A DNA stretch of 64,000 nt, from contig JAVZCK010000001.1 in assembly GCA_038874435.1 (NCBI GenBank), positions 62,001-126,000 on the forward strand. Reading direction: 5' to 3'. The position numbers and the translations under genes are program-made. Source of the stretch: Thermoplasmata archaeon (lineage in GTDB: Archaea; Thermoplasmatota; Thermoplasmata; Lutacidiplasmatales; SKW197). The notes under the pieces were generated by a model. It was not told the origin of the DNA and did no database searches. It saw only the letters and a list, made by a program, of their open reading frames with translations. The number at the start of each line of letters is the position of its first letter. The stretch's first letter is position 1. Positions 8,832 through 19,200 of this stretch are shown piece by piece.

Positions 8832-9294
8832 TTACGAAATTTTCGGGGCCGAAGGTAAGAGTAAGGACATAGTACCAAAGCTAAAGGAGATTTCACAAAG
8901 AATCATCGTTTTTGATGCTGACTGGGTTCTTGGTAGAGTTCACATTAAATTTGCCTTGTTCCATGCCCGGAGGGCCTTCGAAAAAAAAATTCATAAAGTA
9001 AATACTTTTGAAAATTGCGTTCTTCTTTATGTTGGTCTCTCCAGCCAAATTTATGAGGCGAGAAGAAATGCAGGTGTGAAGCCAGAAACTAGAAGGTTTG
9101 CGATCGTATCACCTCGAGACATTGAAAAGGTCCGAATCCTGAATGTTCTCGACCTTGAGGAGCGTGAGGAGGTAATTCAGTTTAGCGAGGCAAAAGCCAG
9201 GAGGGTTTTTTCACAAGAGGAGCTCGAGGCAACACCAATTGTGAAATGGCAATATCTAGTGCTTGAGAGAATGGCACTATTGAACCTACCATAA
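8800..9294 (+). CDS. cgi121: KEOPS complex subunit Cgi121
   Basis: 164 aa. The protein matches Cgi121 in outline: DADWVLGRVHIKFALFHARR, then ENCVLLYVGLSSQIYEARRNAGV, where the family has a conserved His/Ala helix followed by the xQI..A....G tract. In archaea Cgi121 binds Bud32 and helps bring the tRNA 3' end to KEOPS for t6A37 synthesis. Sua5, which makes the donor threonylcarbamoyl-AMP, is at 34942-35961; Kae1 and Bud32 are not in the window. AAGGT lies just upstream of the ATG. Confidence 0.75.
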   Translation: MEKKLLLEGLDYEIFGAEGKSKDIVPKLKEISQRIIVFDADWVLGRVHIKFALFHARRAFEKKIHKVNTFENCVLLYVGLSSQIYEARRNAGVKPETRRFAIVSPRDIEKVRILNVLDLEEREEVIQFSEAKARRVFSQEELEATPIVKWQYLVLERMALLNLP

Positions 9295-9993
9295 CTACCA
9301 TGTCCAGCTCCAGGTATAGTTTGTATTGTTTGTAGAAAGCAGTTGCTTAAGATGGATGATTCTATGGGGAAGATTTCTCTGGGAAAGTTTCTTTGAGATA
9401 CCATCAATGTGACCCTCTCCCACAACGCAGACAATGTTTGTATATTCTTTTGCTAGCATTGAAATTCGCCAAGCCATGTAATCGTTTCTATCATCTATCA
9501 GAATTTTCTTGAGGGTTGGAAACTCTTTTCCAAACTCTTCAATTACCTTCGTTTCTGCTGTCATAAATTCCTCTATGCTCTTTTCTACCTTCTTCTTAGG
9601 TAAAAAAATTCCAAATAGAATGCTAGCAAGAAGTTTTCCACGTTCCACAAACGACATCTCTCGCCAGATTCTTTCAGCGATAGTAACTGCATCTATGTCT
9701 ATAAATTCAAGTTTTGCGTTCAAGCTTCTCGCAGCATGTATTGCAGCGAGCATTTCCATACCTGGCTCAGTCTCAAATTTGTCAGCTATAATTTTCTGAA
9801 ATACCGCAAGCATCTGATACATTACCGGCACATTTCTTCCCGCTACCTCTTTGCTTTGATTTGGCTGTAAAAGTGCTTTTGCTCTATCTTGGTCCAATTC
9901 TATACAAACAATTTCTGGTTCTGCAGCAGCAATTTCATGTCTTACCTTTTCACTTATGTCGAAAACATGTCCCACACCGATAAGCACTATCAT
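9295..9993 (-). CDS. TraB/PrgY family protein
   Basis: 232 aa. It has the TraB hallmarks: N-terminal GVGHVFDIS, ELDQDRAKAL, a central IAERIWREMSFVERGKL region, DDRNDYMAWRI, and VVGEGHIDGI near the C-terminus. These GxGH/E motifs suggest a TIKI/TraB-type metal-dependent hydrolase fold. The transmembrane tail of longer archaeal members is missing; only one weakly hydrophobic stretch (LLASILFGIFL) is present. It is the last gene of the KaiC-like operon, 4 nt after the preceding stop. Its role is unknown. Confidence 0.85.
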   Translation of the reverse strand: MIVLIGVGHVFDISEKVRHEIAAAEPEIVCIELDQDRAKALLQPNQSKEVAGRNVPVMYQMLAVFQKIIADKFETEPGMEMLAAIHAARSLNAKLEFIDIDAVTIAERIWREMSFVERGKLLASILFGIFLPKKKVEKSIEEFMTAETKVIEEFGKEFPTLKKILIDDRNDYMAWRISMLAKEYTNIVCVVGEGHIDGISKKLSQRNLPHRIIHLKQLLSTNNTNYTWSWTW

Positions 9994-9997
9994 AAAC

Positions 9998-10744
9998 TTA
10001 CTTCATCGGCTTTGCAACGAACCCCTTCTCTCCGATTTCAAGTAGTAAAGTTTCTCCCTTCTCAGGGTGATTCCTCACCTTTTTCACAAAAAGCTTGAGA
10101 CGAGTTTCAAGCTGCGCCTTTTCCTTCTGGAGTTCCACCACGCAATCAGCAATCTCCTCGAGCCCACTCTGTGTTGCTCTATCGTAGACATCCTTTAACA
10201 TTGTGATACAAACCACACCGCCATGATGCTGAGAATGTGCCTTAATCAATCGCATTGTTGAAAGCACGTCGCTTCTGTCATAAATTTCCATAAAAAAATC
10301 AATTGAGTCTATCACTATTCTAAATGGGGGTTTAAGCCGTGAAACTCTATAATTTGCAAGGGTTAGAAAGTTCGTAGCTCTCATTTTGCTTTCATCAAGA
10401 GTTATGTTTTTAACATCATTCACACCAATACCTTCCTGACGATATTTGCTGATCTCCAACTCCTTTGCAAGAATTTCTTCATAGTACATTGTAGCAATGT
10501 TAACTATTTGCATATCAGACTTCCACCCGAACTCATGCATGGTGTTGATTATATCTTCTGTTCTTTCTGTAGTAGTAATGTAAAGCACATTTTCTTTACC
10601 AATTCCTGCAGTTGCAAACTGTTTTGCGAAAAGCTCAGTGCCGCTGCCCGGCTCTCCCGAAACCAGCAGGGTGTACCCTTTTGGTAAACCCTTCAACAGC
10701 GCCTCATCCAGTCCTTCTATTCCCACACTTACAGTTTCTACCAT
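9998..10744 (-). CDS. RecA-superfamily (KaiC-like) protein with altered P-loop
   Basis: 248 aa. It opens like KaiC (VGIEGLDEALLKGLPKGYTLLVS). Its P-loop reads GEPGSGTE (about residues 31-38), so the Walker lysine is replaced by Thr and the next Thr/Ser by Glu. The Walker B strand is kept (RIVIDSIDFFMEIY), as is the C-terminal KVRNHPEKGETLLLEIGEKG. It may bind nucleotide weakly or not at all. It lies between a P-loop-less relative and TraB in one operon (gaps of 8 and 4 nt), so a non-catalytic partner role for the intact KaiC-like protein is likely. Confidence 0.8.
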   Translation of the reverse strand: MVETVSVGIEGLDEALLKGLPKGYTLLVSGEPGSGTELFAKQFATAGIGKENVLYITTTERTEDIINTMHEFGWKSDMQIVNIATMYYEEILAKELEISKYRQEGIGVNDVKNITLDESKMRATNFLTLANYRVSRLKPPFRIVIDSIDFFMEIYDRSDVLSTMRLIKAHSQHHGGVVCITMLKDVYDRATQSGLEEIADCVVELQKEKAQLETRLKLFVKKVRNHPEKGETLLLEIGEKGFVAKPMK

Positions 10745-10752
10745 CTCACCAC

Positions 10753-11325
10753 CTATTTCACAATAATCGTATCATCGCAGACCAAGCTGAGCATGTTTGA
10801 GATTTCATCACTGTTCTTTTCCTCAACACCTAGTATGATAGTGAATACTCCCTTTGATTTAAGGTTGTTCACAAGAATGTGCAAGAACTCTGCCAGGATT
10901 CGATTGCCATTGTGAATTGCAAGAGTGTTGATTGAATCCAGAATCAGGAGTTTATTCTCATTTGCCAGCTTTTTCAGCAGAAACTCAATTTTCAGCAGTA
11001 TGTTTTCAAGCATTGTTGGGCTCTCGATGTAAGTTGTTCGCTCCATCTGGGTGGAAACATTCATCATGATGTGGGAGATTGCATCTACGAAGTAGATGTT
11101 GCTTACGTCCACCTCAAACATTTCAAACAGGTTCTTGCAGAGATGGGAAGGAGTGGTAGTGGTGACATAGATACAGGTGTATCTCCTTTCAGGCATGAAT
11201 TCCTTGAGCACGCCTGTAAGTGCCGCCACATAATTGTCCGCAAAGTTAGTTTCACCGATTTTCAGGGCTATTGAGGATCCATCAGGCATACTCTTCAGTC
11301 GTTCTGCTACTTCTGTGCTCTTCAT
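10753..11325 (-). CDS. RecA-fold protein without a P-loop
   Basis: 190 aa. No Walker A is present: the position that should hold it reads IALKIGETNFADNYVAAL. The rest follows the RecA/KaiC layout: YTCIYVTTTTPSHLCKNL, a Walker B-like strand KLLILDSINTLAIHN, and the closing FTIILGVEEKNSDEI strand. Its ATG overlaps the stop of the upstream intact KaiC-like gene (ATGA), so the two are translationally coupled. Probably a regulatory or structural partner; a truncated KaiC relic is less likely because the frame is intact. Confidence 0.7.
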   Translation of the reverse strand: MKSTEVAERLKSMPDGSSIALKIGETNFADNYVAALTGVLKEFMPERRYTCIYVTTTTPSHLCKNLFEMFEVDVSNIYFVDAISHIMMNVSTQMERTTYIESPTMLENILLKIEFLLKKLANENKLLILDSINTLAIHNGNRILAEFLHILVNNLKSKGVFTIILGVEEKNSDEISNMLSLVCDDTIIVK

Positions 11326-12092
11326 TTTTCTGCCCCCATTCCACCCTTCAGCAGTGGCACAAGGAGAATGCCTATTGGTGTGAGGTCAAGCACATACTTT
11401 GCTCTCGAATGGCTCGTTCCTCTCATTTTCACAACTTGAAGGGTTCTTAACAGATCGCCCTTCCTTTCTAGATTTCCTAATATAATTATTCCGTCTGCAA
11501 TTGCTTCTTCGACACCATACATTGAATACCGCTGTTCTGCTGGTGAAATTTCAGAAACAAGTAAGCTCGTGCAACCAAAGTCAGAAAGTGCCTTTCCTAA
11601 CTTTAGAATAAACTCTCTAATTTTCTCCTCAGTTTTCAACTGGAAGCAAACAGAGGTAACAGAATCTATTACAAGCCGTTTAATCTGGAGTTCTCGCACA
11701 ATCCCCGAAATTGCGCTCACAAGCATGTGGATTTCTTCAAATGTAAACTCAGTTTTTCGTAATCCAAGGCGTTCATAGAGTGCGGGCATGTCTATAAAAA
11801 CAAGTAAGCCCTGCTCAATCAATCTGTCATCAAAGAACTCGTAAGGAATTAAGTTTGCAAGGAGCTTGGATGACGGCTCAGTAACTGAAATGAAGAGGCA
11901 CTTTTCACCGCTTAGAGCTCCATGAACTAGAAATTCTAGAGAGAGTGTAGTTTTGCCAGTGCCACAGCTACCGGTGACAAGAATTGTGTTTCCTCTGGGT
12001 ATCCCACCATTTAGAATGTTGTCCAGGCCTTCAATTCCGGTCTTGCATCTTTCCCTTTGAACCCCTTTCTTCTCAGCTAATACATCAGTCAT
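11322..12092 (-). CDS. KaiC-like ATPase (intact)
   Basis: 256 aa from the first ATG; a TTG four codons upstream is also in frame. It carries TGIEGLDNILNGGIPRGNTIL, Walker A GSCGTGKT (about 42-49), the catalytic-glutamate region ISVTEPSS, Walker B RLVIDSVTSV, and the end strand VVKMRGTSHSRAKY. This is the archetypal single-domain archaeal KaiC homologue. It heads a four-gene minus-strand operon with two degenerate relatives and TraB. Confidence 0.85.
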   Translation of the reverse strand: MTDVLAEKKGVQRERCKTGIEGLDNILNGGIPRGNTILVTGSCGTGKTTLSLEFLVHGALSGEKCLFISVTEPSSKLLANLIPYEFFDDRLIEQGLLVFIDMPALYERLGLRKTEFTFEEIHMLVSAISGIVRELQIKRLVIDSVTSVCFQLKTEEKIREFILKLGKALSDFGCTSLLVSEISPAEQRYSMYGVEEAIADGIIILGNLERKGDLLRTLQVVKMRGTSHSRAKYVLDLTPIGILLVPLLKGGMGAEK

Positions 12093-12224
12093 TGCAATAC
12101 CCAATAGTGTGAAAGGTTATATTAATTTTGCCTCACAAATATCAGATAAACCATCACCGCAGACCTCCCATTTTATCCTAGACCCTGATGTGCTTTGCAG
12201 ATCTGACGGTCATCACCATAATCC

Positions 12225-12232
12225 CTATATAC
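12225..12232 (+). promoter_or_regulatory. TATA box for pdxS
   Basis: CTATATAC lies about 35 nt before the ATG at 12264. It is too close (about 8 nt) to the in-frame ATG at 12237, so that longer start is unlikely. Confidence 0.55.
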
Positions 12233-12263
12233 TCACATGAATATTGTATGCACAGGGATAGAT

Positions 12264-13271
12264 ATGCCGTTCCAGTTGAACATTGAAAATCTGATGCATG
12301 GCACAGAACTCGTGAAGAGAGGGTTTGCCAAGATGCAGAAGGGTGGAGTGATAATGGATGTGACAAATGCAGAGCAGGCGAGAATTGCAGAGGAAGCAGG
12401 TGCAGTCGCTGTTATGGCACTTGAGAGGGTGCCCGCAGACATCAGGGCAGAGGGTGGTGTTGCCAGAATGGCGGATGTGACAAAAATTCAGGAAATCATG
12501 GATGCGGTGAGCATCCCTGTGATGGCGAAGTGCAGAATTGGTCATATTGCTGAGGCAAAGGCACTTGAAGTGATTGGGGTTGACATGATAGACGAATCTG
12601 AGGTGCTTACTCCCGCAGACCCTTTTTACCATGTTGACAAGCGAAAATTCACTGTGCCATTTGTGTGTGGCTGCAGAAATTTAGGTGAGGCTGTGAGGCG
12701 AATCTGGGAAGGGGCTGCAATGATTCGCACCAAGGGTGAGGCAGGCACAGGTAATGTAATTGAAGCAGTGAGACACCAGCGGATGGTGATGGGAGCAATC
12801 AAAAAACTTGAAACACTGGATGAGAACGAGATTAGAAAACTTGCTGTTAGTTATGCCCAAAGTTATGTTAAAGCTGCACTTGAGTTTTTCCCAGACCAAA
12901 AGATTGATGAGAGCACACCTGTATTTTATGAGAATACCTATGGAGAGGTTGTGCAGGGTATTTTTGAACTTCTGAAGGAAATAAAGAGAATCCAGCGTCT
13001 TCCTGTTGTGAATTTTGCAGCTGGTGGAATTGCAACCCCTGCAGATGCAGCGTTGATGATGATGCTGGGTTCTGATGGAGTTTTTGTCGGTTCAGGCATC
13101 TTCAAGTCAGAAAATCCTGCAAAGAGGGCAAGGGCAATTGTAGAAGCAGTAACCAATTTTGATGACCCAAGTGTGATTGCCCAGAATTCAAAGGCACTGG
13201 GAGAGGCGATGAAGGGCATAGAAATTTCTACATTAACTGAGGAAAAAAGATTGCAGGAAAGGGGCTGGTAG
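12264..13271 (+). CDS. pdxS: pyridoxal 5'-phosphate synthase subunit PdxS
   Basis: Builds PLP from ribose 5-phosphate, glyceraldehyde 3-phosphate and ammonia as the TIM-barrel half of the PdxS-PdxT complex. 335 aa. The two Schiff-base lysines are both present: K89 in VMAKCRIGH and K157 in [11 protein letters not shown], 68 residues apart as in characterised PdxS. The phosphate-binding [13 protein letters not shown] and the [12 protein letters not shown] segment follow. The start at [10 protein letters not shown] has GGG just upstream. The glutaminase pdxT is not adjacent and not in the window. The gene ends one base before the convergent C11/M14 gene. Confidence 0.96.
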   Translation: MPFQLNIENLMHGTELVKRGFAKMQKGGVIMDVTNAEQARIAEEAGAVAVMALERVPADIRAEGGVARMADVTKIQEIMDAVSIPVMAKCRIGHIAEAKALEVIGVDMIDESEVLTPADPFYHVDKRKFTVPFVCGCRNLGEAVRRIWEGAAMIRTKGEAGTGNVIEAVRHQRMVMGAIKKLETLDENEIRKLAVSYAQSYVKAALEFFPDQKIDESTPVFYENTYGEVVQGIFELLKEIKRIQRLPVVNFAAGGIATPADAALMMMLGSDGVFVGSGIFKSENPAKRARAIVEAVTNFDDPSVIAQNSKALGEAMKGIEISTLTEEKRLQERGW

Positions 13272-16200
13272 TTAGAGAGGCACTGTTACATCTTGGGGCA
13301 CATAGACCCAGTATCCCTTGCCAGGTAAAATTGTTGCTGATGAGGTGAGTGTGTAAGGCATACCAGCATCAAAAGTTTCAATTGTCGAGCCAGAGGGTAG
13401 GAGGGCAAGAAACTGTCCTGCTGTGATGCTCTTGTTGAGGTTGATGCCCACCATGTTCCAGCCCTGCTTCAAATAAAGTGTTGTGTTCCCAGTAATCTGG
13501 AATTCTGAGAGGGTGATGGCACAATTAATTGTGGCATTAATTGCAATTGCCATCGTTGAGTTTATTGTCGTGAGTGTGTTTGCAGATTGCCAGGGTACAT
13601 ACTTGAGCCATTTGTTGGTTCCTGGTGAGAAGTACCACACAATATTGTATTTGCCGTTGATCTGGCCAAGCACCTCTGTGATACTTTTCTCGCCTGAGAC
13701 AGGCAGTGTGATAAAGTTAAGTCCCTTCTTCAGCTGCACTGTAAATTGACTTGCTTCCACGAAAAAGATTGTGGTCCTCTGGTTGTTAGATGGCAATTCA
13801 TCTGTGCATGTGGAGACAGTAGCCACCACCTTGTAAGCTGAGGCGGTGAAAGGCATTGTGAAGCCCTGTGTAACTGAGGAGCCATAGGTGATACTAGGCA
13901 ATGTGAAGTTCCTTGTCTCAAGGTAAGTTTCAGAGTTCAAGGAAATTGCCACAATTGAGATGTCGTCAATGTACCAGCCGTCGTAGGTGATGTAGTAATC
14001 AGAGGTGATTCTGAACCTGAGCTTTATGTTCTGCCCTGCATAGCTGGATAAATCGAAAGATGCCATTGTCCAGCTTGTTAGATTTCCAGTGTATTTTCCA
14101 AGCTGTTGCCAGGTGCTTCCATCTGTGCTTAATTCCACATATCCATAGTCATAGTTGTTCTCAAGATAATACTTGTGCCAGAAACTGAAATTTACGATTT
14201 GGGCATCTGCAGGAATTGAAATGAAGTTGTTGTAAGTGGCTGAGATGTTAATGCTGTTCTGGTAGTTACCAGATGGTGAATCTGTGAGCGCATAGGTGCC
14301 TGTGTGGGCAGTTGTGGTAAGTCCCCAGGGTGATTGGAGTGTCCAGCTGGTGGTACCACTCTCAAATGTCTCATTGAGAAGTTCAGTCCTTGTAGCGTTA
14401 TAGGAATAGATGGCAAATGAGAGTAAACTGCTTCCACAGGTTTGGGCACCATAGTTTCGTACCACTGCAGAAATTTCACCAACACCTAATGGCTGGATAC
14501 TTCCATTCTGAGGAGAGAGGTCATCAATTCCTATGTCATGCTGAACATTCAACCATGTAAGAATTCTTCGCATTATCTCATTCTTGTTTGTGGGCGTGTC
14601 ACTACCTTCAAAATACTCGCAACCAAGATAGTACACCTTGTAAACGCCAGTATCAACACGGAGTGCTGCACCTTTGGTAGAGCCGTGATAATAGAAGGAA
14701 ATAGTTGCACTGGCATCTGCAGATGCAATCACATCTGGATAGTTTCCATAGATTGCAATGTTTGTAAACCCATCTGAAACAGGGTCTCCCGAGATTCCAT
14801 CAAGATATGCTATGGCTGCATTGTCTGAGATGTAGGAGGCATGTAGATAGTTCCGGTAGAATTGGTCTGAATCACTGGCAATATCATACCCAATGTCCTC
14901 GCCACTTATGAATAACCGTCCCCCAGCATCTAGGAAAGAGGCAAGTGCAGTTTTTTCACTACTATCGAGCGTAGTCATACCCTTGCAAATCCAAAGCACG
15001 GTCTGATAGTTTGTAAGGATTGAAATTGCATTTGCGGAAGTGGCAGTATCGTATGTAATCCCAAGAGAATTAAGTATTGTAGTGTAATAACTCAGGTAGC
15101 TTCCAGATGTGTCGTCCACAAGGAGAAGCGTAGGTTTTACCTGGGTTTGTGTGAGCACAGTTCTCACCCTTAAATTGTTGCCTTGAGAAGTTCCCACTAC
15201 GGTGATGTTAGCCATTTCTAATGGCTGTGCACTTGTAGGTGCTGTTACTGTGAGATTTACAATTCTGCTCTCATTTGGCAAGAGAGTTACATTGTATGTG
15301 AGGGTCTCATTCTGCACTTTGAACCAGTAGAGTTGTTCTGGGGCATACTGGGGTAGTGTGGCTGTTGTGTTTGCATTCTTCGCTTCTATGTAATAGTAAA
15401 TCGTTGTTCCCACGGGCTGTGCAGGTATGGTTCCAGTGTAGTTCTTACCATCCGTTGTGCTCATCTGGATTTCATTGAAATTGCCAGTTGTCTTCCAGTA
15501 AAGTTTGACAGAGGTGAGCGTGAGATTTGAGGTTATTGAAGAGTTCACTGTGTAACCGTTGTGAGTGTCCGATGTGTTCTGGAGTGGCGTGTGATGGATT
15601 GTTGGAGCTTCATAGTATAGGTCACTTGCTCTCTCGATAGCATAAAGTGCACCTTCAAGATTTGCCTGGCAAATTTGAGTTATGGCAGAGGCAGGTGGCT
15701 GGAAACTTGTGCCAAGTTCTATTGTGAATGGGAATGTGGGCTTGCCCCAGACATACTTTGAATACCCATAGGTCCAGTCATCAGTATCTCCTGTGGTTAG
15801 ATAGGAGTCTCCGCTCTGCATTGGATCATAGGTCCCACTGCCAGATTGAGATGTAATTCTTGATGCAATCTCCTGGGCAATCTTTTTCTGGTAGGTTACA
15901 TCAGGTGTTGTTAATACGGGGCTACCACCATGCTCCGGGGAGTAGGCGTAACCCCAGGGATAGTAAACAATCTCTCCGTAGCTATGATAGGAAATTGAGA
16001 TTGCAAGCTGGTTGTTCTGGTTGTGCAAACTTGTTACAAAGTCCCTTACTGCCTGTGTCTCTGGCTCTGAAAATGCAGATGGGCCGCAATAGGTCTCACT
16101 TGAAGTTGTGTGGCTAGAGCCAGCACCACCCCAGGCACCATTTGGGTCTCCATTTTGCGAGCCATTGTAATTGCGGTTGAGGTCAACTCCGTAAGTTCCA

Positions 16201-19200
16201 TCTCCATTATTTCGCCTGTTTTTTCTCCAGTCATGTCCTGCCTGGCAATATTCCAATCCATCAGGGTTAACAACTGGGATAATATAAATCTCCCTGTTGT
16301 TTACGAGGTATGTAGACCTCGGATCAATGTTATAGTTATCCACAAGATACTGGGCAAGGTAGAGCGGAACCTCTGCAGAAATCCACTCTCTGGCATGGTG
16401 CAAACCATAGAATGCAATGTCTGGCTCATCGGTTTCATTCACATTTACATTGTCAGAAATCTTAAGACACCAAATGTTCCTGCCTTCCCAGGTCGTGCCT
16501 ATGCTCCACAGCTTTGCAATTGAGGAATAATTTGCAGCAATTCCCTGAAGAATTGAGGTAATCTCTGCGTAGGTGTGGTACCCGTTTACAGTTCTCAGTT
16601 TTGATGTTGTTGCAATTAACTTATTGTCGTTGAAATTTGCACTCCAGTTTGTCGGATTGTTTATTGTTAACTGAATTGTATCAGTGATTGTACCAGTGTT
16701 TTTTACAGTAATTGGATAGATGTGTGAGCCGCCTGCAGCCACAAAACTCGTGTTTTGGGCACAGGTAAGTTCAAAGTTGTAGCCCAGCACCGTTACACTG
16801 ATGTTTCCTGTGTTGTTAAAATCAGTGAGTTCGGGAATTGCATAGAATGGGTCTGCAACCACATAGATTGTGTTTATGCCTGCATAACCAGTAGTGTCAA
16901 ATGTTGTGGTGGCAGTTTTGCTGTTTCCTGCAGCAATATCACCCACATTCACCACTGAAAATGGAGTTCCTGTGAGTGAGTTCACATAAAATCCTACATC
17001 CACATTGGTTGCACTCCAGTTTACACCTACATTTGCGATTGTGGCGTTAATCGTGATAATCTGCCCTTCAGTCGGGCTGGCATTGGAGACGGAAATTGAA
17101 GTTACTGTAAGGTCTGGGAGATTCGTGTTTGTGGTTACAGTCACATTTACGGAAGCAAACAAAGAGTAGTCCTTTCCATCATAACTCCTTGCAAAAATTC
17201 TATGAACTCCTGGCTCAAGTTTACTTGCGTCAAGCGAATAGCTCCAGGATGTGGTGCCTGTTGCATTCTGCCAGTCCTCTCTATCGACCTTTACCTGCAC
17301 ATACTGGACCGTACCACTATCTCCGTTATCGTCTGCGGTGCCTGTTACACTAACTACTCCAGTTTGATAGACAACACTGCCTTCCGTCGGTGAGGTAATG
17401 CTCACATGCGGTTCTACATTTGGCACATTTGTACCAGCAATGAACGCTTTCAAAAACTCATCCCAGGAGGTTTCTCTCGGGTACATCAGCGTATCAAACT
17501 CACTGCTATAAGATGTGCTGATGTAACACTTCAGCCCATGGGCATTTGGAGCGTAGGAATTGTGGCCTTCCCACATAACCGCTTTTGATGGGTTTGGTGT
17601 AAGGGCATTCTTCAGAGCAACGGCTGCAGCGTAAATCTCCGGGTCGCTTGATTGGGGAATCTGTCCAATGAGTAAGTCCACAAAATGGTAGAAGTCCCTG
17701 TCAAAACCATAGCCAACACTCGCCTGGAATCCCTGGGCATTGCTCCTTGCATAATCTATCTGGCTCTTGAAATCGCCAGCACGGTGTCTCAACTTCTGGG
17801 CTAAATTGTTTGCAAGAGGCACTACTTCATAATCAAACAGGGTGTTGTTTAAAACGCTCAATGTATCCAGCTGAGATGTTGCATACTCTCTCACATATTC
17901 GTCCCAGGCATGATAGGCAAATTCTTCCACTGTCATATTTGGATAGTCCTTCAGCCACTTAAATGTCTTGTCATAGGGCCAGCCATCACCCCCGATGCTA
18001 TCTTCAGAGTTTATAGTGTAGTTTGTGAACGCCTTTGCCTGGTATGCAACAGCTTCGGAAGCCATTAAACACTCATCTCCTGTCCAGATATCCCAGAGCA
18101 CTTTCCTACCCGTAAGATTTCTGAGCATCTCAAGTTCCTGACGGAACTCAGACATCTCCTGATTGTCCCCGTTTGTGTCGTCCCAGCACTGCCCTGTCCA
18201 TGAACCACCATGGTTCCAGAAATCAAATAATGTATATTTTGCAGGGAAATTTGTAAACACGAATTTTGCAAAGTCCACAACTGTGTTGACAGCTCCCATG
18301 TTGAGCTCATTTCCCCATGAGGAATTTACCTGGTTCAAAGGGATAGTGGGAGATGTGATTGTGCCAGTATTGCTGTCCTGCTCTATGTAATACAAACATG
18401 AGTCACCATTACTAGCACCATCAAAAAGCACCACAATATTCAACCAATCCTGCGACCCCACAGTTTCCATTTCGTTCACATCATCGCTACCATAACTTGC
18501 AAGGTTGTTGTCTCCATCGAGAAACACGACAAGCGTCCAGTTTTTCATTGGCAGAGGTAAAGGAGGTACTGGCTTCTCATTTTTCGGGTCCTCGGGCTTG
18601 TTTGCAGGTTTGAGAGTGATTTCGCCACTGTCAATTCTCCCATTGGCGTTTAAAATATGGTCACCTTTGTCCTCAATCCAGCTCAGCCATAGCCCGTAGT
18701 CTACCCTGAAGGAAAGGTTTGTTGGTAGAAACTCTGTTTCCCAGAATCTTATCTCCTCCCAGAATTTTGTCTCCTTGCTCTGGTAAATGTGGACACCCTT
18801 TCCCATCTCGTTTTTACCGCTCACAGCAGCATAAAAAATTCCGTTGTAGTAAGCAAGAGAAACATTTCTTCCCTGAATTCCAAGTGGAAACATTGTAGGT
18901 TGACTTTCGTCTGGAAATACTGTGAGCCATACCTCACCGAGGTTTCCAATGGTAGCTGCGATTATGTTGCCGTCTGCAGAAAGCACCGCAGGTCTGGAAT
19001 ATCCTAACCACACCGGTTTTCCAAATCTTTTGCCTTCGAACCAAGTAATGTAGGACTTGATACTTCTGCTGGTTGCATCTTCCCATACAAAACCAAACTT
19101 GCCAGGTAGATGAACTGGGAGAAGAGAGGAGGCATGTTCTCCAAATTTATAGTTGACTCCTTCATCACCAATCTGATACTTTATTCTCCCTTCCTCTATC

